From positions 40,691,857 through 40,755,856 of the forward strand of contig OX387191.1 in the NCBI GenBank assembly GCA_947561395.2: a DNA stretch of 64,000 nucleotides, read 5' to 3'. Source of the stretch: Buxus sempervirens. Lineage: Eukaryota > Streptophyta > Magnoliopsida > Buxales > Buxaceae. Below the pieces are notes generated by a model that was not told the DNA's origin, searched no databases, and saw only the letters and a program-made list of their open reading frames with translations. This document shows positions 1-12,661 of the stretch, in pieces. A program made the translations under genes and the position numbers. The first letter of the stretch is position 1. Each line of letters begins with the position of its first letter.

Positions 1-369
1 GCATCCCCCTATCCAGGCCGTGATGGGTTGGTCTTTCGACCTGATAAAATGTGGAGGATTTAAAACTTTTACCTACAAGTGCAAGTGATAAGCCTATTAA
101 TACTGTGCATATCAAAAGTGTGTTTATATCAAAGAAATATAATAAGACATGAAAGTTGATTACAAAATGATGGGAGACTAATCACTCCTCTCAAAATATA
201 AGGTTTACAATCCACAAAGGGAACTATACATGAACAACAGAAATAAAGCCTAAGGCGTATAGAAACCTTCCTCTCTATACCCAATGGCTTTCTCATTGCC
301 TCTATCCCCAGCCCTGTCCTTCACACCGGATGCTGACGGATCTGAAAAGGACAATATAAAACAACTTAT

Positions 370-383
370 GAGACGATTGTCTC
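370..383. repeat. L-family conserved hairpin (L1 copy)
   Basis: GAGACGATTGTCTC has a 5-bp perfect stem and a 4-base loop, followed by CAGTAAG and an ATGCATG word. Equivalent hairpins with different stems lie at 8518-8533, 13026-13037, 23348-23363, 29120-29135, 38940-38955 and 46070-46083. Confidence 0.6.
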
Positions 384-990
384 AGTAAGCAACACATGCA
401 TGATCGGTGATGTAAGTACCTCATTTTTGCGCTCTCGGAAGAGTCGGAAATACAAAACCCAACTAAAAAGTCAAACCCTGAGGGGTCGAAAATTGACTTT
501 TTGATCAAGTGAAAATTGGCCACCTTGATTTATCTCAATGGATAGAGAATCCCGACACGAGTCCAACGCAACTGAGTTTGCTGGAATTGGAGTCCGGATA
601 AAGTTTCTGCAGGCCGATCAAACTTAAAGAGGAGCCGAAAGTTGACTTTTTTTGAACCCCGAGCCAGGTGCTTAGCTCTAAATTATTGGATAGAGGGCTC
701 TGATACGAGTCCAACGCAACTGAGTTTGCTCAAATCGGAGTCCAGATGAAGGAGATATGAGCTCTCGAAGTTTCCGAGCAGCAAAACCCAGAAAGCTGCA
801 CACATGGCAAAAAGCCGCACACGTGGTGAGTAGTGTAAGAAAATATCTCGAGGGGCAATCCGTAAATATCGAAACATGCAAAATATCCCAGGGTTTAAAG
901 CAAAATTTCGCAGGGACCAAATCTGTGAATATCTAAGAGTATCGGATGAATCTGCGAATATCCAAGGGCAAATCCGTAATTTTTCGATTT

Positions 991-1235
991 GTATCCGACC
1001 AAATATGTCGGATACACATACCCTTGTGTATATCTAACACTATTCATCAGATACAAGAAGATCAATCAGCGAGATTCGCGCTGGACGCCCGATAAATTCG
1101 CGGCGGCATTTAATTTTCGAATAAATGTGTTTTGTTTCTGACATTTAATGCCGGATACAAAGGGACATATGTGTAGCCGGCCATGGAGGCCAGCTATGAA
1201 CAAAGGATAGTATATCCGGCATATAATGCCGGATA
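991..1235. repeat. Upstream hairpin cluster of M copy A
   Basis: Three hairpins lie just before the TATA-like box. At 991-1015 the stem is GTATCCGAC/GTCGGATAC (9 bp, perfect). At about 1174-1195 it is imperfect, around AGCCGGCC/GGCCAGCT. At 1213-1235 it is TATCCGGCAT/ATGCCGGATA (10 bp, perfect, loop ATA). The words CCGAC and CCGGC recur in the downstream cluster of this copy only. Confidence 0.8.
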
Positions 1236-1248
1236 AATTAAAATTGCC

Positions 1249-1541
1249 TATAAGAACACAGCAGCCACCTCTGGGCGGGGGTTGGCTTCCTTTGCTGTTT
1301 CTCAACTTTCTTCCACCACTTGTTCCCATCTAAATCTTGCCTCTTTCAACTCCATTTGCCCTCCACCACCTCCCCACACCACCCAAGTCACTTCCACCCT
1401 CCTTCCCCCTTCATTCCTTGGCCTCACACTCCAACAAGAAGGTGAGTAGTTGCTGTTGGTGCAAGGAGAAGCTAGCTCCAGCTGCTATCCAACTTCAAGA
1501 AGCGGTCTCCACCCTACTCCAGAGCTCAAGAACCCTCAGGT
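1249..1541 (+). promoter_or_regulatory. LTR promoter: TATA-like box and leader splice donor
   Basis: TATAAG at 1249-1254 is followed about 290 bp later by CAG/GTGAAG (GT at 1540-1541), with AAG/GTGAGT at 1441 as an alternative donor. The same TATA-to-donor spacing is seen in the other M LTRs: 16184 to 16456, 25885 to 26173, 47412 to about 47120 (minus) and 7789 to 7457 (minus). This supports a real transcription start and a leader intron. No transcript data are available. Confidence 0.45.
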
Positions 1542-3190
1542 GAAGTTCCCGGTTATATTTGGTTTAGCATATATTAAAAGTAGATTTTTTTAACCATCTT
1601 TCCCACTATTTTCTTCTTGCTTGGCGCAAGTATTTCCATGGTGATTCCACCATGCACTTACCACCTTTTTCATGGCATGAATGCCACCACAAGTGAGAAA
1701 TCCACGTAGGCTTCTTAGGGAAGCATGTGAGTCTATTTTTACGCCATGTCTAGTGTCCTTTGGCTGCTGTCCAGGGGCTCATTTTCAGGATTTCTAGGAG
1801 GAGCCTGTTCCTCCCATTTTCAATCCAATGTACCCCAGTATAAGCCCCATTTCCCTTCTTAATCCTTCTTCTTTCTTCTCATTTTGTGGTTGTCATTTTA
1901 CTGCTGGCCGTACCCCCTTGGGTTGCTATCCTGGGCCATAATCGCAGCATGCATGCCTCTCACACGCCTCTGTTTTTGTGTGGACTTGTTCGTTAATTTG
2001 TGGGTATGTTTAGATATAAGCTGGGTTTCCTATTCATGCTAGTCTTCTTGCTTTTAGATAGGAACAATTTCCTGATAACATGTGCAGTAACATGATTTCT
2101 TTGCCTTGGATAACTTGCTTTTTTTTTCTATCCATGTCAACTTGTTTGTATGTATGCATAACAACCTCAACACTCATGTTCTTAGGCCCAGGATGCTGTC
2201 TGTTTTTTTTTCTTTCTTCTTCCTGCTGTTGGAACACACATGACCATGATCCATTCCCCATGAGCTTGCCATGTGTTGTGATGTGTTTATGTGAATATCT
2301 TGCTCCCCCAATCCCTTCACCACTTGCCATATTTGTGTATTCAAATGAGCATGACCCCCCTTTCCCCCCCTCTCTCCTTGGTGGCTGTTGATTCTAGGCA
2401 TGCAGCAAATGTTTTTATCTTAGGTTGGTAAGCATGCAGAGAATTTTGGAGCTGCTGCTGGCAGCAGCCGTACCCCCCACTATTCCTTGTTCTCAATGGG
2501 TTCAAGTTGCATGCATGCCTAAATTTATGTACCATGAACATGAGACCTTGCTGCCATGTCCCCTTTACCATTACTAAGGTAAGTTGCTGCTAGAGACAGC
2601 AGCAAACCTCCACTATTTGTTGCTGTCCCAGCAGCCTTAAGCTTGAGACTGAGCTCAGCCCATCCACCCATGTAAGCATGCTCCTACCGCCTCCCATGGC
2701 CCCTTTAATGTTGTTCATATAGGTTGCTGCTGGAAACAACAGCAGGTTTTGGTACCACTGCTGTTCCCAGCAGACGTGTGCACCCCCATGCTCCCTTCCC
2801 CTGGTGAATTGCTGTTTTTTGTGACTTAGCTTTTTCTCATTGATTGATATTTCATGCTCCATAATACGCATTGCTTTGTGATGATCTTGAATGTTTTGAA
2901 GTGCTTTGTCATTAACCTTGAATTATACATTGATTGGTGGTGTGAAAGTGCAAACATGGGGGTGCCCAGACCCCCATGCTTCTACTGCATGTTGTCGGGA
3001 AGAGATGAGGGGCAGCAGCCCCAATTCCCTTGCCTTGTTGGGAAGCCCAAGAGAGAAACCAAGAGGAGTTGCCACCTCAAACCTGAACCAATATGGGCCT
3101 CCCCAGGGGCCCACATGACTTGTATAAGCCCCTAGGAAGCCCACAAAGGCAACCCCAATGGCCAAACTCCGAAAAAGAGCAATTTTAGGG

Positions 3191-3293
3191 TGATCCGACA
3201 ACTCAGGTCGGATCACCCTTGCTCTGTTTATATCCGACCATAATGGTCGGATACATTGAGGTGGGTGTGTAGCCGACCATGAAGGTCGGCTAC
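3191..3293. repeat. Downstream hairpin cluster of M copy A
   Basis: Three perfect hairpins occur in 103 bp. 3191-3215 has stem TGATCCGAC/GTCGGATCA. 3231-3253 has stem TATCCGACCA/TGGTCGGATA with a 3-base loop. 3269-3293 has stem GTAGCCGACC/GGTCGGCTAC. They use the same CCGAC word as the upstream cluster about 2 kb away. Confidence 0.85.
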
Positions 3294-6200
3294 AAAGGGA
3301 AAAATGCAACTTTTATGCTTTTTTTTGTTCCTTGCCAAATTTCGTGATGGTTTTAACAAAGCCAAGTGAACCAATAGGGTTTCCGGGTGAACCAATAGGG
3401 TTTCCGGGCCACCCAGAAACCCAACTTGGGACTTGGACCACCAGTCCAAATTGGAAACATTTGTGGGCCTTCCAACGGGGCCCACCAAGCTCGATAAATC
3501 CAAAAGCATGCAAATTAGTAAGTTAAGTAAAATGAACCGATTGAATCGGATGGGCCAAACCCAATGTGGCCCGCCCGAACCAACATTGTTGAATGTGTTT
3601 TAAATTGTGTGGTTTGGCCGAGACCCAGGGTTAGGGCCTGTCGGGCCCGCCAAAGCCCGCTAACCAAACCAAATGTGGGTTTAAACCCTAACTGCATGGA
3701 ATTCGGGCTTTCAAGCCCAAAACTGGACCTCGGGCCCCAAGCCCAATGTCCAAAACACCTTGGCAAATTTAAATGAGATAAATTCGAAGACACTTTGGTA
3801 ATCATCATGGGGGCCCGCCTAAGGGCCCGCAAACCGAGGCCAACCCACTTTTGCATGAAAGCCACTTAAATTCTTGAGCTAAATCTTAAACTAAAATTAA
3901 TTCACTGAACCTAAACCCAAAGAGCCTCTCAGGCTTAGACAGGGGCCCACAAGGGTACATGGGCTTAGTCAAGCCCACCAAGGACACCGTGGGCCTTCCA
4001 ACATGGTCCACCCAGTCAGACTCAAATCACCTAAATTAAGCAAGATAAAATCAATAAATGGGACCCACACCACTCAGGTGGTCCTGCCAGACTTAACCAA
4101 ATGGCATGCCGGATTGGTAATCGGGTGAGACCAAAGCAAGCTGACTCAAACCAGGGAACCCACGGGACCCGTCATCCGACGGGGTGGTCTGGGGTGTCTA
4201 CAGACTTCCCCAGACTGCAACTGAGACCTTCTCAGAATCTCAAGCTGCAGACCAAAGCCCAATAGACAAGATTAAGCACCCAGGTGTCCGCCTGCACCCC
4301 ATCAGGCGGTGGCAACTCCGAATTTTCCCGTGTCGCGTTTCCGACGCGCGCATAGGTGAAACCACAGTTTATGCAGATAATATTCGAGAAACCATGACAT
4401 GCAGATAGTTTTAATACTACAAATCCATGGCATCTTAGTGTCATACACTTAGTGTATGCATGTGCCTCGGTGTACAAGTAATCCATTTAATAACAATCCT
4501 CCATTCAAGGCTTATCACTTGTTATCTAGGTTGTTTAGTATATAACACACATGGACCCATCTAGCTTCACCGATTTTATATGGTGGCTAGGCATCCAACG
4601 CCGATTCCCCTTGACGTGGGCATCTATATGGCGATTCCCCGTGACTTATAGGCATCCATTGCCGATTCCCCGTAGCCAATGGACATCGGCCATCGATGTT
4701 GCTGGTGCCGGGATGATATCACAGTAGAGAACAATAGCAGTAACAATACACTTGGCCATGGCATATATATACAAACAAGCCTATTTAAGTTTATGGATCC
4801 ATAACTTAAGGGTTCATTATGTTGACGTGTTCATTCATCAATTTCACAACAAGTATATCATGTGTATCATGCACCCATGCATGTCAAATCTCAAGGGTAG
4901 CGCATAGCCTTACCCGAGTCATTCTTGGGCCAAGCCCTCTTTCGTTTCTCATGGATTCTAGGCCACTGCCCTCCATTCAATATATCAGTATCAATGGGCC
5001 ACCACCCTTTCATTCAATGTGTCAATACCCATGGCATGCTAAACTGGTGGTCCAATGCCCTAAATATACATTGTATGCTTACAAGATTCTCAAAAATATC
5101 AAAATACAGTTTAAACAATATTCTTTGCATCTCATGGCTCACTTGGGCAACCTATGCCTCAAATCTTTTAAAACTCGAGGACTTGGTTTTGGTTCTTAAT
5201 TTCTACTTCCAAGGGTCAGTTAGAAGGTGGTCAAAGTGACGGAATCAAATTATCCTACTCCTATGAGAATCTGAGATAGAAAACTCTCTATAAGACCTTC
5301 TTTGGTAAAACGTATCCAAAATCCTTGTTATTTGGAATTTTGAAATACTTCTAGTTCGAACACTTCCTAAACACCTAACTCTCACTTATACATAGGTTGG
5401 ATTTGAATTAAAACAATTGTAGTTTGATCTGGGCTAAAAATCACCTTTTTGGAAAATTTGGACAGGGCGCTCGACCCTGCTTCTAGCGGGTATAAAATAG
5501 CTCTCGGGTTCTTCAGGTTCAGGCAGGTCGCTTGAGCAGCCATGCCTTAAGTCATTTCCTAAAAAGGCTGCCCGATACCGTGCTTGAACGATGGTTCAGG
5601 CGACTGGGCTTCTCGACAGTTCGTGAAATCCTAACTTTTGGGATTTCTAAGTTTTCTCAAATCTCACTTGTTTTTGGTGTTTTTGGGCTCTAAATTGCTC
5701 CTAACATGTGTGGTTATCTATTTCCTACAAAACCCCTAAAAGAAATCCCTCCTATTTTTACAAATAAACCTTTTCATGCTCAACCATAACTTTCACATTT
5801 CACATACGAAAATGGCTGAAATTGGAAATATAGGTTGGGTGGTGTTGCTTACCTTGTGCAATCAACCTAGCAAGCCTTCTTGCTCCTATTGCAACCCACG
5901 AGCAGCACTCCTTGTGCCTCTTGGTTGCCTTCTCCACAAATCCCCAATAAAAGCTCCAAACGAAAATGCCCAAATCCTTGGGTTTTCTTCTTCTCTTCTT
6001 GCAAGGGTTTCTTCAAATGGGTTTAAAGTGAATGGGATGTGATGAGGAGAAGAAAATGAAGAGAAAGAGATGGTGAATAGAGGTGGAAGAGAAGAGGGAA
6101 ATGGAGAATAGGGTGTGGGGTTGGCTTATACGAATGGGTCTTCCCTTTGTCTTTCCACACTTAAGCAACTCCTCTCAAGACCCAATGATTTACCACTTTG

Positions 6201-8517
6201 CCACTCCACCTATTGCACACAACAAACACTTAGCTATTTTTGATTTTCACACTTATAAGCTAAATCTGGAAATCCTAGAGATTACTCACCTTTCTCAGTT
6301 TCTAATAAGCCTGGACTTAGCCACTTGGCTGGCTTCAAGTCTGGGCTCCTCCAGCTTCACCTACACAATAAAATCCACTGATTATGGTGTGCTAACGGTA
6401 TAGAAATCCGTGGTTTCACAGTAAGAGTGTAAGCATGTATGGGAAGTGTACAAAGATAGATAAGGGGATTGGTTTCATGAAGACAAAACAGTAGCCAAAA
6501 TGGGATGAAACCATGACAAAGTGTACAAAACAGTGAAGAGAAAAGGGAGGGAAGCATGCTTAGGGGGGATTTATATACATGAATACTAAGTATACTAAGG
6601 GAGAAGAAGAACATGTAAGAAAGAAAATTTTGAAGAAAGAAAAAGACAGCAAGCAATATCTAAACATGTTCATATAAAATAAAAATCTTAAAAAAAAAAA
6701 AAAAAAGTAGCCAATACTCATACTTACTCATGCTTCAACACAAATAAAAAAAAAAGAGAAGTAGATAAGAGGTCAAAGCATGCAGAGGACATATCAAGGG
6801 TCCTAAAACAGTAGCAAGTGCAAGAGGATTTATTGTTAATAAAAAGTACAAAATAGTGGAAGGAGGGGAGTAAGGCATGGCACATGAGAGTAGTATACTT
6901 ATGCATGCTTAACACTCATAAACATGAGGCCAAAGGCAAAAGATGCACATATTATCTCTACCAATCAGCAAGAAAATCTCCATAACAATAGGCATGGGAA
7001 GCATGCATATCAAAATTTATATAAAAAATAAAGCCTAAACCTAAACATACATTACCATGCCATATAATATATATTCAAGCAAGCTTAAAGTTAAGCTGTA
7101 AAACAAAGCAAAAGAAGGGATGAGAGGGTAGTTATAGGGGTACAAAGGAGTCAGAAATAAGGGGAACAGGCTCCCCATTCGAATGAAAGAGAAATATCAT
7201 CCAAACAGAATTTTAAAGATCCTTAAACCCAAACTCAAAGGTCTTTCACCCTCTCTTGAAGTTAACCGGAGTTACACAAGGCTTTCCCCTTACCATGGGA
7301 GGTTGCTTGGACATAGAAAAAAGGAGAAAGTGAAAAGGTAGGGAGCAAACATGTCACAGTGAGGAAAAACAGCAGATACATGTTATAAGGGAAAATAAAA
7401 CTACTTATATTTCATTCATTTTCAGATATGTTAAATAGAAGAAACAAAGGAACTCACCTTGGGGGTTTAGAAACCCTTTTGAGTGTGTTGAGCTCAATAG
7501 AAGGTACAAACAGCACTTCAAGTCCTCTTCTCCAAGCACCAAGATACACCAAGCTTACTTCTTGAGTTGGAAGTGAAGAGGAGAGGGAATAAAGTGAGTT
7601 TTTGAGTGATTTGGGTGGTTTAATGGCTTTGGGATAGAGTGAAAGAGGGGTGAGGGACTAGTTGGACAGAGTAGAGAGGGTGGGGAGTCAAGGGAGCAGC
7701 CAAAAAAAAAAGAGTCTACCAATTGGAGATTCCTTGAGAGAAGGTGGGAATAGCCAAAAAAAAGAAGGGGGCTGTAGCCCCTTTTTATAAAAAAATTTGA
7801 AAAGTGAACCTAAAATGAAAATATTTTATCAACAAACCAAAAGTGGACTGAAGCTCCTCTTCACGTCCTCATGGTTTCCATGTGAAAAAATCTCATGTGA
7901 TCTTGTCCTTGAGATAACATTTGATTTTTTTTTTAAAAACTACTCTATTCCAATTTTGCCCCTCTTTATCCTTAGCTATTAAGTCATGCATTCTACACAT
8001 GCGTTTATTAATTTTCTTTTTATTTTTTATTTAATTTAAAAGAGATAATTAGATATTTTCATGATATATTATTATTTGTTTGTTAGATTTTTTTATTTAT
8101 TGTCCTTTCTTTATTCTTCGCCATGTGGGCAGTTTTCCCAAGATTTTGACTAGTCTACAACTGTAACGCCCTGGATCCGTGTTGTTCAATAAAGATATAA
8201 CATGTTTCATGGAGTGTTAGGTAAGGATCTTAATCATTTGTGATCGCTGGATAATCACCTAAACTAAATCATATCAGAGTGCACAATCATACTTTATCTA
8301 AGAATTCAATATTCAAACTTAACTAAGATTCAAGTGGTTCAACCTCAATCTACTTTATTACACCTCAAAAATTCAATTAATTCAAAGTTCAATTCAAAAA
8401 TAACCTACAGGTCTAAGGAATGTAATAGTAGTCTTCCTCCCTATATGTCTCAATCGGATCTACCCCAGTAGTCGCCTCACCTCGAGTATCTGAAAAACAA
8501 AACAAAAACAAAAAAGT

Positions 8518-8533
8518 GAGATACGAATATCTC
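8518..8533. repeat. L-family conserved hairpin (L2 copy)
   Basis: GAGATACGAATATCTC has a perfect 6-bp stem, followed by CAGTGAGTAGCATATGCATGC. The same hairpin and flank recur in L5 and, with one change, L6. Confidence 0.7.
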
Positions 8534-8772
8534 AGTGAGTAGCATATGCATGCAGGAAATAGTTAACACAGTTTAAATCATGCATCGATAAATAACCAGT
8601 ACGAATAAGCAACCAATACAATATCCAAGTTTAAAACCAAAACCAATAATTGTGTTAATCACATTTCAATTCAATACTGACAACAAATCGATTGGTCAAT
8701 GTCATGACTATTGTTAAGTTGATAAATTAAACATGCCAAGTAGACACTCCACACCTCCATGTACACAGTTCT

Positions 8773-8892
8773 GGCCTACTCAGGGTTTCAGAAATTTTGA
8801 AATGACGGCCTACTCAGGGTTTCGTCATCCAATGCCGGCCTACTCCCCGGGTTTCGGCATTGACAACCAGGCCTACTCAAGGTTTCTGGCTG
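8773..8892. repeat. Short subrepeats in the L2 LTR
   Basis: GGCCTACTCAGGGTTTC and near variants occur four times in about 120 bp (around 8773, 8809, 8838 and 8870). The same word forms a longer array in L6 (about 39275-39690), so the array is an LTR feature with variable copy number. Confidence 0.7.
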
Positions 8893-9506
8893 CTCTACAC
8901 TGGTCGTGGCAACACACAAGGCCATGCAATTTCAACAACCAACAATAACATTACATTACTAAGCTTAAGCATGGATCCAGGACAAGCTAAACCAAAACAG
9001 CAAACCATCGTAAAATCACAACTCTGACATCACAATAAAACAATACGTTCCACATCATGTATAACTCAACACAACTCACCACATGTCCCTCTGGGCCAGA
9101 ACAGTACCTCATGTACTTTCAATATTAAATCAAAGGTCATATCACAAGACCAATTGGTATAATCCATTTACTCACACCAAGAGAATCATGGTAAATACAT
9201 TTAAGAACATTTAATCAAGGAAAACCAGGTCAATCAATTCTCAATCAAGTACAAGTGTTTGACAAAAGAAATAATTCATAAACTCCTAGTATTAGGTATA
9301 GTCAGATCACCTACCGATAGCCCTTAAAATTAACCTTGGAAACTCCTAAGGATTACCAGAAATCCCACTCCATAATCACAGAGCATTTGAAACAGGTAAA
9401 AGAATTTCTAAGATCCTAAACAAGTCAGTAGCTAAGTGCTTAAACCCTCAAAGTATCCACTGTAGCTTGATTTTGTCAATATCATATTTCGGCAAAGTAT
9501 AGGGGC

Positions 9507-9775
9507 TTGCGCTGACCTCTGGCGCTTGGCGCGAGGTCGTCGATAGGTCATTAGTTAAACTAAACTTCGCGCTTACTTAAAATAGACTAGACGCGAACTA
9601 GGCACACGATAAGCGCGAGCTTGGCGCTAAGGAAAACATATATCGCGCTTAAGTAAACCGCTCGGCACGAGTTAGGCGCACGATAAGCGCAAGCTTGGCG
9701 GTAAGAAAATTCGGTCCTGCACCGACTCAAACCAATTGGCGCTAGGTAGGCGCCAACCCGGCGGATGCTACCTTC
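9507..9775. repeat. GC-rich word cluster in the L2 LTR leader
   Basis: The stretch has repeated gcgctt, cgcgaactaggc, gataagcgcgagcttggcg and aggcgcc words in an otherwise AT-rich LTR. The motif gataagcgc(g/a)agcttggcg occurs twice, about 80 bp apart. Other L LTRs have a cluster at the equivalent place with different words. Confidence 0.65.
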
Positions 9776-10488
9776 GATTTTCAAGTCTCTGTTATTTCGA
9801 GATCTCCACGACTAACTGAAATTTCTCTCTCTGTAACAATTTTCTTAGTCTCCTACTATCCCCAGAAGATGTTTAAACCAGTTTTGAAATTATTCTAAAC
9901 ACCTTTTTATTTATCTCTAACAATCCTAGAAAAACTCACGCTCGGACTGTCTTTTTCCAGAAAACATATGCATCAAGACCAACTCACGAATCAAATCCAA
10001 AACCCAGTTTCAAAACGATGCTACTTACCTCTTGCACGCTTAAATCCTTGCAACAGCAACTAGTTGAACCAAGGCCGATCACCAACAGTCGTTCGTCTGT
10101 TCAAAATCGACACCCGGCCGATCCTCTGTTCGCAAGAGTCTGCTTTTCAGTCTGCCTTTCTTCTGATACCCTTGATTACGAACACACCAATCGGCAGGAA
10201 CTCTCACAGTTCTTCTTCTCTTCCAAAGAAAACCTAGATCAATCGCGCAGCCGCAATCGCCTTCAGTACGAGTATACGAGTATTCCGAAAACCTCAAACC
10301 TAATTTTCCTTAAGTATTTATACCTTCCATAATTACATTGCCGCTCGACGAACTTTTGAAAACCCTTGATTTGGTGTGTGCTCGCCCACTGAAATTTCTA
10401 CATATACACACAGCTCCTTAGTTTATTTGCTCACATAAATAATAAATAAAAAAATAATCCTTAGAAAATATTGGGGTTTTACAACAAC

Positions 10489-11140
10489 TGCTTCATCCGG
10501 ACTTCGATTTTGGCAAACTCAGTGGCGTTGGAATTGGGTCGAAATCCTCTATCCACTGAGCCTGAGTTTAGCAGCAAATTCAGGTTTTTAGCAGAAGGCC
10601 GAAGTCACGTCCGGAATCTTAATCTGCTTATATTTCCTTGATCTGGGCCCCGATTCCTACAAACTTGGTTGCGTCGGGATCATGTCGGCATTTTCTTTCC
10701 TTTGGGACAGAAATAGCAATTAATCTGGGTTTGAGCAAAAAGTCAATTTCTGCTCCCCGGGACTTGCTCTGCCCATAAATCCTTCATCTGGACTCCGATT
10801 CGAACAAACTCAGTTGCGTTAGAACCGTGTCGGAATTCTTTGTCAACTGGGATAGGATTGAACAATTGATTCAAATTTTAGCAGAAAAGCAAAACTGCTC
10901 CTTGGAAGCCGGTTCTGCTCATAATTCTTTCTGGTACTCCGATTCCGACAAACTCAATTACGTCGGAATCGTGTCGAAATGCTCTTTCTTCTAGGACAAG
11001 ATTGGGCAGCTGGTCTAGGATTTAGCAAAAAGTCGATTTTTGCTCCCCTCAGGTTTGACCGGTCCATAAATTCTTTATCCGAGCCTCGATTCTAGCAAAC
11101 TCAATTGCATTAGAACCGTGTCGAAATTTCCTATTCAATG
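10489..11140 (-). repeat. U3 subrepeats of M1 LTR
   Basis: About five degenerate units of roughly 130-160 bp. Each contains a core like CTCCGATTCNNACAAACTCAGTTGCGT followed by a GTGTCGG word and a GATAGG-like word. Copy A and copy D carry about two to three units and copies B and E about one, so the unit number in U3 varies between M-family LTRs. Confidence 0.6.
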
Positions 11141-11266
11141 GTAAGAAGCATGGTGGTTGATTTGCACCAGATCAAAAAGTCAACTTTTACCCCCTTAGGA
11201 TTTGACTTTTCAGTTAGGGTTTTCGTTTTCGGCACTCTTGGGCGGTGCAAAAATGAGGTGCTTACA

Positions 11267-12080
11267 CCCTTGCTTCAAGTTCTTTCAATGTTGGACGATT
11301 TCTTTTACGACATTGACCTTGGACAGGTTTAGAGTCAATTTCTTCTCTTTTCTTTCAACTTGGAATGTGGGTTGAAGTCATTGTTGAATAGGTAGTGGTT
11401 GCCATAACCTCATTTTTTCAGAATGTATTGCATTCTGATCTTTCTTTTCTCGTGGATCACTTGGAATATAACTTTTATGTCTAGAAACTTGGATTTCCAA
11501 ATCATGGACTTGAGTTAGAAGTTCCTCGAAGTTGCGGGGCATGTTTCCTTGCAGGCTGTATACCAATCCCTAACACATTCCTTGGACACACATGTCAATG
11601 GAAGACACTTCGCTTATTCATTCTTTGCAGTTTAAAATAAGGTTTCTCCATCTTTTGATGAACTCAACAACAGGTTCTTCCTTTCTTTGTCTCGTAGCAT
11701 CAAGTTCCAGAAGGCTCATCGTCCGCTGAGTACTATAGAAACGTGTGAGGAATTCCCGCTCAAGCTGGTCCCAAGTATCGATCAAGCCAGCTTTAAAATC
11801 AATGTACCAGTCAAAGGCGTAACCTTTAAGAGACTGGACAAACTGTTTCACCATGAGATCACCATATATGGTAGCATTGTTGCATGTTTTAATGAAATAA
11901 GCAACATTTTGCTTAGGATTTCCCTTCCCATCGAACTATTGGAACTTTGGAGGCTAGTACCCCATCGGCATGCGCATCTCATCGAGGTGTTGAGAATATG
12001 GTTTAGCATAAACCAATGAAGATTGCATAGAACCTCTATATTGAGCTCGTATGGTGTCTACGATCATGTGCTGGAATTGC
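11267..12080 (-). pseudogene. Ty3/gypsy Gag core, degenerate
   Basis: The minus-strand reading contains the plant retrotransposon Gag core: PPKF and FDGKGNP near 11930, LVKQFVQSLKG-like and AFDWYID near 11800, then LEREFLTRFYST, EPVVEFIKRWR and FEELLTQVHDLE down to 11378. Gag forms the virus-like particle shell. Two TAG stops near 11910-11930 each fit a CAG-to-TAG transition, and frames shift near 11600 and 11340. The same gene continues on the other side of the M LTR at 18468, and it runs into the M1 LTR at 11267. The pol part must lie left of the window or be lost. It is not functional. Confidence 0.8.
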
Positions 12081-12661
12081 TGTAAGCACCCAAATTTTGA
12101 TCAAACCAAAATGTGCTAAAAACAGCAAAACCCTAAAATAGGTCTGAACCTTGAAAACAAGAAATGTCTCTTTGCCTGAGCTTGAATTGGCCACCATACC
12201 CTATGTCAATGGGTAGGAAACCCTGACACAGTTCCAACACAACTGAGTTTGTGTAAATCGGAGTCTAGATGAAAAAGTTATGGTCAAAACACTCTCAAGG
12301 GCAAAAAACTGTAATTAAATGCATGAAGAATTGGCCACGTGGCAAGTGTGCAAACCACACTTGTCAAGTGGCAAACTAAAGCACTAAAAGACAAAATGTC
12401 AAATCAATCCAAATCAAATCCGCCAAATCAAATCAAGGTCAAATCACATTTGATTTGCAAGATCTGATGCAACTGTATACTATATACAGTTAGGATTGAT
12501 TCCCGAATGATTGCGCATCTGTTAGCGATCTATCAGAATATCTAGTCCAACCGAAGACCATATACAATCCCAAGAACGCAAATCTTGTCAGAAATCTGTC
12601 AGAAGATCGAATCAAATCAAAAAAGATTTTTGCAACCATACTTGAAGTACGGTTACAACAC

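Larger units (their letters stand above)
411..4354 (+). mobile_element. M-family solo LTR, copy A
   Basis: It begins TGTAAGTACCTCATTTTTGC and ends CGCGCATA. It is flanked by identical 5-bp target duplications GGTGA (406-410 and 4355-4359), which restores the L1 LTR around it. No internal retrotransposon region is present, so this is a solo LTR of about 3.94 kb. U3 carries degenerate ~150-bp subrepeats (about 480-760) with the words AACGCAACTGAGTTTG. Hairpins at 991-1235 precede a TATA-like TATAAG at 1249, and splice-donor-like sites follow at 1441 and 1540. A second hairpin cluster is at 3191-3293. The terminal 170 bp (from about 4185) match the ends of the M copies at 18180, 27810 and 42560 (minus). 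It ends in TA rather than CA. Confidence 0.85.
1..6420 (-). mobile_element. L-family LTR, left end outside window (L1)
   Basis: Read on the minus strand it starts at 6420 with TGTGAAACCACGG, matching the TGTAARAYCC start of the other L-family LTRs, and runs off the left edge. The hairpin followed by CAGTRAG that marks this family is at 370-383. A GC-rich word cluster (gcgctcg, ggtcgcttgagc, aggcgact) lies at about 5465-5625. It is interrupted by the M-family solo LTR at 411-4354, whose 5-bp duplication confirms the join. Its other end and target duplication are outside the window, so a solo LTR cannot be told from a complete element. It appears inserted in the M-family LTR that continues at 6421. 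Confidence 0.6.
8162..10483 (-). mobile_element. L-family solo LTR (L2)
   Basis: On the plus strand it reads TGTAACGCCC...GGGGTTTTACA, so the LTR is on the minus strand. Perfect target duplications ACAAC (8157-8161 and 10484-10488) flank the 2,322-bp LTR, and no internal region is present. A TATA-like GGTATAAATAC is near 10324-10314 (minus). The GC-rich word cluster (about 9507-9775, gcgctt, ggcgcgagg, gataagcgcgagc, taggcgcc) lies 0.5-0.8 kb downstream of it. The family hairpin is at 8518-8533. Confidence 0.9.
6421..11266 (-). mobile_element. M-family LTR, partial (M1)
   Basis: On the minus strand it starts at 11266 with TGTAAGCACCTCATTTTTGCACC, as in copy D, and extends left until interrupted at 6420 by the L1 LTR. 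An L-family solo LTR (8162-10483) also sits in it. It retains a TATA-like TATAAAAAG (minus, 7789-7781) and a splice-donor-like AAGGTGAGTT (GT at 7457, minus). U3 is expanded by about five degenerate subrepeats (10489-11140). No hairpin cluster like that of the other M copies is visible next to its TATA box. It is inserted in gypsy gag sequence at 11267. The expected 5-bp duplication (CCCTT) cannot be checked because the other end is outside the window. Confidence 0.65.

Noticed and set aside
2034..3309. Several open frames of 90-130 codons on both strands
   Set aside because: All lie in M copy A LTR. They are not conserved in the other M copies and contain the hairpin words.
4185..4354. TGGCRACTCC near the end of each M LTR resembles the start of a tRNA-Arg-type primer-binding site of Ogre/Tat elements
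   Set aside because: In copies with intact 5-bp duplications the word lies 50-150 bp inside the LTR terminus, so it cannot be the primer site.
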